A DNA stretch of 10,710 nt, taken from positions 1-10,710 of the forward strand of contig CAUHLX010000066.1 in NCBI GenBank assembly GCA_959606705.1. Reading direction: 5' to 3'. Under the pieces are notes generated by a model. The model saw only the letters and a list, made by a program, of their open reading frames with translations, was not told the DNA's origin and searched no databases. Positions 6,575-10,710 of the stretch are shown here, piece after piece; the first letter of the stretch is position 1, and each line of letters opens with the position of its first letter. This DNA comes from an uncultured Bacillota bacterium (GTDB taxonomy: Bacteria > Bacillota > Clostridia > Peptostreptococcales > Anaerovoracaceae). A program made the translations under genes and the position numbers.

Positions 6575-6586
6575 ATTCTCGAGAAT
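6575..6586. promoter_or_regulatory. Twelve-base palindrome touching the polymerase -10
   Basis: ATTCTCGAGAAT is a perfect palindrome that ends on the first base of the TATAAT box. A second inverted repeat, GAATT-TTC-AATTC (6567-6579), overlaps it. Neither fits the SOS box pattern. They may be an operator for another regulator or chance in an AT-rich stretch. Confidence 0.3.
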
Positions 6587-6591
6587 ATAAT
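6586..6591 (+). promoter_or_regulatory. dinB: -10 element of the polymerase promoter
   Basis: TATAAT lies about 57 bases before the polymerase ATG. The region 16-18 bases upstream has no good -35 (TGTAGA or TAGAAT are the best), so it is a weak or regulated promoter. The SOS box follows at about +9 to +20 of the expected transcript. Confidence 0.5.
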
Positions 6592-6606
6592 ATAAATAGC
6601 AAATAA

Positions 6607-6618
6607 GAACATATGTTC
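6607..6618. promoter_or_regulatory. SOS box (LexA operator) of the polymerase operon
   Basis: GAACATATGTTC is a perfect dyad that matches the Gram-positive LexA/DinR consensus GAAC-N4-GTTC, and the symmetry extends to 14 bases (AGAACATATGTTCT, 6606-6619). It covers the beginning of the polymerase transcript, where bound LexA would block initiation until DNA damage. It is the only such site I see in the window. Confidence 0.85.
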
Positions 6619-6647
6619 TGAATCCCATTGAAAAGGAGTATTTCCCT

Positions 6648-7898
6648 ATGGACCGTGTGATTCTCCACAGCGATTTAAATAACTTTTACGCCTCGGTGGA
6701 ATGTCTCTATCGTCCGGAGCTGCGTCAGCTTCCGGTGGCGGTGTGCGGAGATACGGAGCGGCGTCACGGCATTGTTCTGGCCAAGAACCAGCTGGCTAAG
6801 GCTTATGGTGTACGCACGGGAGAAACGCTTTGGGAAGCCCGCCAAAAATGTCCTTCTCTCACCTTCGTTCCGCCTGATTATGAACGCTACCTCCTCTATT
6901 CCAAGCTGGCTCGCGAAATCTATCAGAGCTATACGGATCGAGTGGAAAGCTTCGGACCAGACGAATGCTGGCTGGATGTGACCGGAAGCATCTCCCTCTT
7001 TGGTGACCGTCGACGGATTGCCGATGAAATCCGCCGACGCATTCGGGAGGAATTAGGTGTTACCGCTTCAGTGGGCGTTTCCTACAACAAGATCTTTGCC
7101 AAATTAGGTTCCGATATGAAAAAACCCGACGCCACCACGGAGATTACCCGAAAAAACTTCCGGGACCTGGTCTGGCCGCTGCCCGCCGGCAGCCTGCTTT
7201 ACGTCGGCCACGCCACCAGACGGAAGTTGAAAAGTTATGGTCTTCTCACCATCGGCGACCTGGCTCTGGCGGACCCTTCCTTCCTGAAACGAACACTGGG
7301 CAAAAACGGACTGCTGCTCTGGTCCTTCGCCAATGGTATGGATCAAAGTCCCGTAGCTCATATGAACGCGCCGCCCTTCGTTAAAAGCGTGGGAAACAGC
7401 ACCACCGCCCCCCGAGACTTGATTACGCCGGAGGATGTGAAAATCACCCTCTACCTGCTTTGTGAAAGTGTGGCGGAACGGCTTCGCGACCAAAAGCTGA
7501 AATGTTCCGTACTTCAGCTGTCTCTTCGCGGCACGGACCTTTCCGCCAAAACCCGGCAAGGAAAGCTGCCTGCTCCTACGGATCTGGCTTCCCAGCTGTT
7601 TGACAAGGCGCTCTCCCTTTATCAAAGGAACGTTCCCCCGCAGACTCCCATGCGAAGCCTGGGAGTACGAGGCTGTCAGCTGGTTCCTGCCGAGGAAGAC
7701 GAGCAGCTTTCTTTTTGGGATGAAACACCGGGACTGCGAAAACAGGAGGCTCTGGAACGGTCCGTGGATCAGATTCGTCGTCGTTTCGGGCATTTTTCCG
7801 TGGAACGCGGCTTGATGCTCACCGATCCTCTGCTGGCCTCCTTGGATCCCAAAAATGACAACATCATTCATCCCGAAAGTTTTTTTCGAGAGTATTGA
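6648..7898 (+). CDS. dinB: Y-family DNA polymerase (DNA polymerase IV type)
   Basis: A 416-residue error-prone polymerase that extends DNA past lesions. The palm starts ILHSDLNNFYASVE with metal ligand Asp9 and likely steric gate Tyr14. The second catalytic motif is ESFGPDECWLDV with Asp105 and Glu106. SVGVSYNKIFAKLGSDMKKP (about 141-160) is the family signature, and the thumb helix-hairpin-helix region (VGHATRRKLKSYGLLTIGDL, about 186-205) and little-finger domain (about 245-345) follow. QLSFW (353-357) resembles a sliding-clamp binding motif and sits about 60 residues before the C-terminus. The N-terminal DLNN replaces the DMDxF of classical DinB, which places it in the branch common in Clostridia. 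The ATG at 6648 follows AAAAGGAG with a 9-base spacer. The SOS box upstream predicts damage induction, and a small gene follows 43 bases later in the same transcript. Confidence 0.95.
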   Translation: MDRVILHSDLNNFYASVECLYRPELRQLPVAVCGDTERRHGIVLAKNQLAKAYGVRTGETLWEARQKCPSLTFVPPDYERYLLYSKLAREIYQSYTDRVESFGPDECWLDVTGSISLFGDRRRIADEIRRRIREELGVTASVGVSYNKIFAKLGSDMKKPDATTEITRKNFRDLVWPLPAGSLLYVGHATRRKLKSYGLLTIGDLALADPSFLKRTLGKNGLLLWSFANGMDQSPVAHMNAPPFVKSVGNSTTAPRDLITPEDVKITLYLLCESVAERLRDQKLKCSVLQLSLRGTDLSAKTRQGKLPAPTDLASQLFDKALSLYQRNVPPQTPMRSLGVRGCQLVPAEEDEQLSFWDETPGLRKQEALERSVDQIRRRFGHFSVERGLMLTDPLLASLDPKNDNIIHPESFFREY

Positions 7899-7941
7899 AC
7901 GATGTTCCTTCAAAACGTTCTGAGAAAGGAGGCCGTAATTC

Positions 7942-8220
7942 ATGGAACTGATTGTAGACAGCGGCAACGCCGGCGCCAGCCCGGCCTGCCGAAAAATTTT
8001 CGTGAGTGTGGACGTTCGATTCGACGCAGAGGGCCGTATGACGCCCAAAGCCATCCGTTGGGAGGATGGACGAATCTTTCCCGTAGACGAGGTCACGGAT
8101 ATGAGAAAGGCCGCCAGTCTCAAGGCTGGCGGCCGTGGAATCCGTTATACCTGCCGGGTGGCGGGCAAACAGCGTTATTTGTTCTTTGAAGATCCCCGCT
8201 GGTTTGTGGAGGGTCGATAA
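7942..8220 (+). CDS. Small conserved-looking protein cotranscribed with the Y-family polymerase
   Basis: A 92-residue protein of unassigned function. A strong ribosome site, AAAGGAGG (7925-7932), lies 9 bases before the ATG, and the gene is 43 bases after the polymerase stop, so it should share its SOS control. The sequence suggests a small beta-rich domain: KIFVSVDVRFDAEGRMTPK, then IRWEDGRIFPVDEV, RKAASLKAGGRGIRYTCRV and a final LFFEDPRWFVE. The pattern of an Arg/Trp strand, Gly-Arg turn, Phe/Val-Asp-Glu, then Arg-Tyr-Thr-x-Arg-Val recalls the small DUF6504-like proteins that accompany Y-family polymerase (ImuB-type) genes in other bacteria. That similarity is from memory and unconfirmed. 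There is no signal peptide, membrane helix or cysteine cluster. A polymerase accessory role is inference from position. Confidence 0.8.
   Translation: MELIVDSGNAGASPACRKIFVSVDVRFDAEGRMTPKAIRWEDGRIFPVDEVTDMRKAASLKAGGRGIRYTCRVAGKQRYLFFEDPRWFVEGR
8109..8134. repeat. Perfect nine-pair GC-rich inverted repeat inside the small gene
   Basis: GGCCGCCAG (8109-8117) and CTGGCGGCC (8126-8134) flank an eight-base loop. It lies within codons 56-65 of the small gene, near its convergent junction with the amidohydrolase gene. It has no T-run and may only reflect codons for Lys-Ala-Ala-Ser and Ala-Gly-Gly-Arg. Confidence 0.6.
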
Positions 8221-8225
8221 TTGAG

Positions 8226-8975
8226 CTACAGCCTCAGGAACTTCTTCGCGTTATTGTAGAACACGTCCGCCAGCTGCTCGTCCGTCAGTCCGCTGACCAG
8301 CGTTCGCTGGATTTCCACGCTGGGATGGTGAAAAGGCGCGTCGATTCCAAACATCACACGATCCGCTCCTACTGTTTCGTAGGCTTCTTTGATCTTGGTG
8401 TGCATGGGCATTCCCGAGGTTTCCAGATAAATGTTGGAGTATTTCTTGGCCATGTCGATGGCCGCTTGGATATACATCCCATTTCCATGTCCCATGTGGA
8501 TCATCAAGACTTTGACCTTCGGGTATCGTTCCGCCAGCTGAGCGATGCTCCAAGGAAGGGAAAACGGTTCGTGACCCGAGTGGATCATCAGGGGCACGTC
8601 CAATTCCTCCGCCAGTTCGGCGATGGGAAAGACACTGGCATCATTCGCGATAAAAGAATGTTCCAACGGATGCAGCTTGATGCCCCGAAAGCCGTGATAC
8701 TTCACAGCCTCCCGAATCCGCTCCAACCCCCTTTCTCCTTCCGCGGGATTCACCCAGGCCGCTCCGATGATCCGCCGAGGATAACGATCCGCCGCTTCCA
8801 GACTTTCTTTCATAGGATAGGTGGAAATTACCGCTTTCTCGATGTGATATTCGTCCATTTGTTCGATGAGCTGTTCCTGAGTGATCCTCACGTCCGCCCA
8901 GCCTCCGAAGCTTCCCACGTGGCTGTGTGCGTCGATTTTACGAAACATAGTCATTCTTTGGGTCCAATCCGTCAT
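8226..8975 (-). CDS. Metal-dependent amidohydrolase (amidohydrolase_2 / TIM-barrel)
   Basis: A 249-residue cytoplasmic enzyme of the amidohydrolase_2 family, which uses a TIM barrel and one or two metal ions for hydrolysis or decarboxylation of small molecules. Likely metal and catalytic residues are His17 and His19 in the opening DAHSHVG, His102 in GIKLHP, His132 in MIHSGH, His160 in IHMGHG and Asp212 in FGIDAPF. All barrel strands are present, and the length is at the short end for the family. The ATG at 8975 follows AGGAG by eight bases, and that ribosome site overlaps the end of the upstream ECF gene, whose stop is three bases away. The two are therefore one operon and probably act on the same compound, but the substrate is not readable. 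The gene ends five bases from the convergent small gene, so no terminator fits between them. Confidence 0.9.
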   Translation of the reverse strand: MTDWTQRMTMFRKIDAHSHVGSFGGWADVRITQEQLIEQMDEYHIEKAVISTYPMKESLEAADRYPRRIIGAAWVNPAEGERGLERIREAVKYHGFRGIKLHPLEHSFIANDASVFPIAELAEELDVPLMIHSGHEPFSLPWSIAQLAERYPKVKVLMIHMGHGNGMYIQAAIDMAKKYSNIYLETSGMPMHTKIKEAYETVGADRVMFGIDAPFHHPSVEIQRTLVSGLTDEQLADVFYNNAKKFLRL

Positions 8976-8978
8976 CTT

Positions 8979-9500
8979 TCACACTCCTTCCGTAAATCGT
9001 TTTCCCAGCACGGTTTTCCGAAGCCCTTCGGAGACTGCCAGGGCCAGAAGTACGCCGCTTCCCGTCTGCACCAGCAGACCCGGAATCGAAACCAAAGCTG
9101 CCGGCAGGCCATATAAAAAAGCGCGCGCCACGGTGTAACCCACACATTGAACCACACCGCCCGTCACGGCTCCGACCAGCCACCGCGCTCGTCCACGGAG
9201 CTTTCCTTCCAGCCCCTCCAGGCATACGCCCATGACCACGACCATCAGCACCTTGCAGATCAGGGTCGGCAGCACCCATACAGCGTAGCCTCCCACCAAG
9301 TCCGCCAGCGCCGCACCCGTGCCGCCGGCCACCGCCGCCCGCTTGCTTCCCAGCATCAAAACCGCTAAAAAGATCATGCAGTCTCCTAAATGAAGGTAGC
9401 CGAAAGGGCCCGGTATCTTCAGAGCAAAGGTTGCTATGAAGACCAGCGCGATAAAGAGTGATGTCTCACATAATTCGATGATTTTGTCTTGCGATTTCAT
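8979..9500 (-). CDS. ECF transporter substrate-binding (S) component
   Basis: A 173-residue integral membrane protein with about six helices. The features are typical of ECF S components in the ECF-ribofla_trS-like group: an N-terminal helix (about 10-28) that usually docks to the energy-coupling module, GYLHLGD (35-41), the small-residue helix GGTGAALADLVGGYAVW (59-75), and PTLICKVLMVVVMG. S components bind a vitamin or precursor and import it with a shared EcfT-EcfA-EcfA' module, which is not in this window, so the protein should use a module encoded elsewhere. The substrate is unknown, and I saw no known vitamin riboswitch in the leader. The start at 9500 is set by GGAGGG seven bases upstream; an in-frame ATG at 9521 lies before that site. 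The amidohydrolase gene follows after three bases. Confidence 0.85.
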   Translation of the reverse strand: MKSQDKIIELCETSLFIALVFIATFALKIPGPFGYLHLGDCMIFLAVLMLGSKRAAVAGGTGAALADLVGGYAVWVLPTLICKVLMVVVMGVCLEGLEGKLRGRARWLVGAVTGGVVQCVGYTVARAFLYGLPAALVSIPGLLVQTGSGVLLALAVSEGLRKTVLGKRFTEGV

Positions 9501-9541
9501 TTTGTTTCCCTCCTCAATCATGGAATCGAATGGCAGGAAAC

Positions 9542-9553
9542 GTATCCGGATAC
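9542..9553. promoter_or_regulatory. Twelve-base palindrome upstream of the ECF gene
   Basis: GTATCCGGATAC is a perfect dyad 41 bases before the ECF S start. GGAA and TTCC flank it on the two sides, with a two-base bulge. It could be an operator or a hairpin in the leader that controls the transporter operon. The regulator is unknown. I see only weak promoter-like boxes upstream of it (TTGGAC with an AT-rich stretch 15-17 bases later). Confidence 0.4.
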
Positions 9554-9639
9554 TTCCTTTTGATTGCTGTCTTTATCTTACACAAATTCTGTATGGTCCA
9601 AAAGATTCAATTTTATCTATTTTAACCAGAGCAGTGCCG

Positions 9640-9675
9640 TGGATAAAATAAAAAAGCCGCAAATGAGCGGCTGAA
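9640..9675 (-). terminator. Intrinsic terminator of the ylmH transcript
   Basis: On the minus strand, AGCCGC (9672-9667) and GCGGCT (9660-9655) pair around a six-base loop and are followed by a T-rich tract (9654 downward). It lies about 100 bases after the ylmH stop and isolates that operon from the ECF gene. It could alternatively be an attenuator in a long ECF leader, but the intervening sequence matches no riboswitch I recognise. Confidence 0.8.
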
Positions 9676-9774
9676 TCAAACAGTTTTCTATTTTTCCTTC
9701 CATACAGTTTTTGATGGATCTGACGCTGCTTCTCTAACTGACCCTCCCGAAGACCTCCATCTTATTCCACCGCG

Positions 9775-10569
9775 TTACAGATATTTCTCAATTGCCACGA
9801 AGATCCGATCTTTTCTCGTAGCTCCGCCTACTTCTTTTAAAACGGCCTTTCCTTTTCCTCTCAGCACCAGCTTATCGCCTTCTTCCACCATTCGATCCGT
9901 TTTGGTCTGCTGCAGGCTGTTGACAAAGACCAATCCGCCGGTAATGGCGTCCGCCGCCTTGGTTCTGGAGAGGGAAAACGCGGAGGCGATCACGTTGTCT
10001 AATCGAAGAGACGCCACAGTGTCTTTTTTTTCCTCTCGCCGTCCTTCCGGGACGATGAGCTGGGAAAGCGGCGGCAGCTCCACCTTTAACGACACCCGTC
10101 CTGCTTGGTCGTAATGGTATTGAAGAAATTCGGCAATCTCCTTCAGCACGATGAGATCACAGCCGTCCGATCTCACCAAAATATCCCCGGTCATCTCTCG
10201 TTTGATCCCTAGTCCCGTCAACGAACCTAGATAATCCCGATGGTTCAGCTCCCGGGAACCATTATGGGAAATTCGAAGCAGGGCGAGAGGATGCTCCTCC
10301 TGATGATCGGCCAGCCAGACGTCCTGCCGTTCCGGTGTGGCCGCATCCGCGTAATCCGGAAAAAAGATGACCGCAGTGCGTTCGGCGTCCGGATAGCCGC
10401 CGTGGAAGCCGTATTGAATCCCACCTCTGTTTCGACATAAGCGTTCCACCAGCGTCCGCTGGCGGAGGTCCAGAAAAACCGAATGTGTCACTATGAATTG
10501 CCTGTCGCAGCGTTCTATTTTATCTTCAATCCCCGCCAGCAGAATCTGATCTTCTTTGTTCGATTGCAT
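9775..10569 (-). CDS. ylmH: YlmH-type S4-domain RNA-binding protein
   Basis: A 264-residue YlmH family protein. YlmH of Bacillus subtilis is encoded near cell-division genes and has been implicated in ribosome-associated quality control, where it binds stalled 50S-tRNA complexes. The N-terminal RRM-like half and the diagnostic central block HRDYLGSLTGLGIKREMTGD (about 110-129) are present. The C-terminal S4 domain runs from about 187 to 245 (SLRLDNVIASAFSLSRTKA, ITGGLVFVNS, then a strand ending KLVLRGKGK). Length matches the family. The ATG at 10569 follows GGGAG by seven bases. The upstream gene ends 15 bases before it, so they form an operon. No frame damage is seen. Confidence 0.93.
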   Translation of the reverse strand: MQSNKEDQILLAGIEDKIERCDRQFIVTHSVFLDLRQRTLVERLCRNRGGIQYGFHGGYPDAERTAVIFFPDYADAATPERQDVWLADHQEEHPLALLRISHNGSRELNHRDYLGSLTGLGIKREMTGDILVRSDGCDLIVLKEIAEFLQYHYDQAGRVSLKVELPPLSQLIVPEGRREEKKDTVASLRLDNVIASAFSLSRTKAADAITGGLVFVNSLQQTKTDRMVEEGDKLVLRGKGKAVLKEVGGATRKDRIFVAIEKYL

Positions 10570-10584
10570 TCCCGGTCTCCCTTT

Positions 10585-10710
10585 CTATAAATAATAGCTT
10601 CGAATCACTAAAAAAGCGGGAACCGCGCAGGCGGCCACCAGCAGCCAGGCCACGTGGCTCCACCGTTTCTGGGTGCTTTTGAAGTGCTCCACATCTCTCC
10701 ATGTACACTT
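10585..10710 (-). CDS. C-terminal end of an unidentified membrane protein, cut by window edge
   Basis: The last 41 codons of a gene that enters from the right. A charged stretch (RDVEHFKSTQKRWSH) is followed by one hydrophobic helix (about VAWLLVAACAVPAFLVI) and the tail RSYYL. It is too short to identify. It does not resemble the end of YggT, which often precedes ylmH. Its stop is 15 bases before the ylmH ATG, so they share a transcript. Confidence 0.65.
   Translation of the reverse strand, partial: KCTWRDVEHFKSTQKRWSHVAWLLVAACAVPAFLVIRSYYL

Noticed and set aside
7897..7907. GAAC-GAT-GTTC after the polymerase gene as a second SOS box
   Set aside because: The half-sites are three bases apart rather than four, so it does not fit the Gram-positive LexA consensus.
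7104..8123. 339-codon open frame on the minus strand opposite the polymerase
   Set aside because: It is antisense to a clearly recognised Y-family polymerase and the small gene, with no recognisable domain or ribosome site.
8325..9116. 263-codon open frame on the plus strand opposite the amidohydrolase and ECF genes
   Set aside because: It is an antisense shadow with His/Arg/Phe-rich low-plausibility protein, and both opposite genes have full family motifs.
9676..9774. Riboswitch or T-box in the roughly 100 bases between ylmH and its terminator
   Set aside because: I could not find the conserved cores of the TPP, FMN, cobalamin, THF or preQ1 riboswitches or of a T-box. It is more simply a 3' untranslated tail of ylmH.

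Overview
The window looks like chromosomal DNA of a low-redundancy, moderately high-GC member of the Firmicutes, most likely class Clostridia. The reasons are purine-rich Shine-Dalgarno sequences before nearly every gene, a Bacillus/Clostridium-type SOS box (GAACATATGTTC), a YlmH-type S4 protein, an ECF transporter S component and a Y-family polymerase of the form common in Clostridia. No species can be named from sequence alone. There are no insertion sequences, integrases, tRNA or rRNA genes or CRISPR arrays. Most of the window is ordinary core or accessory chromosome. The less ordinary parts are a roughly 630-base gene-poor stretch and a small DNA-damage cluster.

Layout from left to right: (1) 1-2952, minus strand, a two-component system. 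It has a VanR/OmpR-type response regulator followed, with overlap, by a large multi-pass sensor histidine kinase cut by the left edge. A pair of near-identical direct repeats 23 bp apart lies upstream and may be the regulator's own binding site. (2) 3108-3671, minus strand, a GNAT acetyltransferase with its own promoter. (3) 3672-4302, no credible protein gene. It has divergent promoters, a strongly structured rod-shaped RNA candidate (3808-3939), an AT-rich block with degenerate repeats, and a GC-rich hairpin. (4) 4303-6461, minus strand, a two-gene unit: a membrane-anchored alpha/beta hydrolase followed two bases later by an SRAP (HMCES/YedK-type) abasic-site protein. (5) 6462-6647, a divergent control region with an SOS box. 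(6) 6648-8220, plus strand, a Y-family DNA polymerase (Pol IV type) and a small protein with a strong ribosome site. (7) 8226-9500, minus strand, an ECF S component and a metal-dependent amidohydrolase in tight linkage. (8) 9640-10710, minus strand, ylmH with its terminator and the end of an unidentified membrane-protein gene upstream.

How the parts may work together: the SOS box over the start of the polymerase transcript suggests damage induction of translesion synthesis together with the small protein. The SRAP gene, which protects abasic sites in single-stranded DNA, sits just across the divergent promoter, so 4303-8220 reads as a DNA-damage-tolerance neighbourhood with a membrane hydrolase unexpectedly inserted. 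The ECF S component and amidohydrolase probably import and process one small molecule, which the sequence does not reveal. No complete, clearly new defence or mobile system is visible. The best candidate for something undescribed is the structured RNA between the GNAT and SRAP genes.
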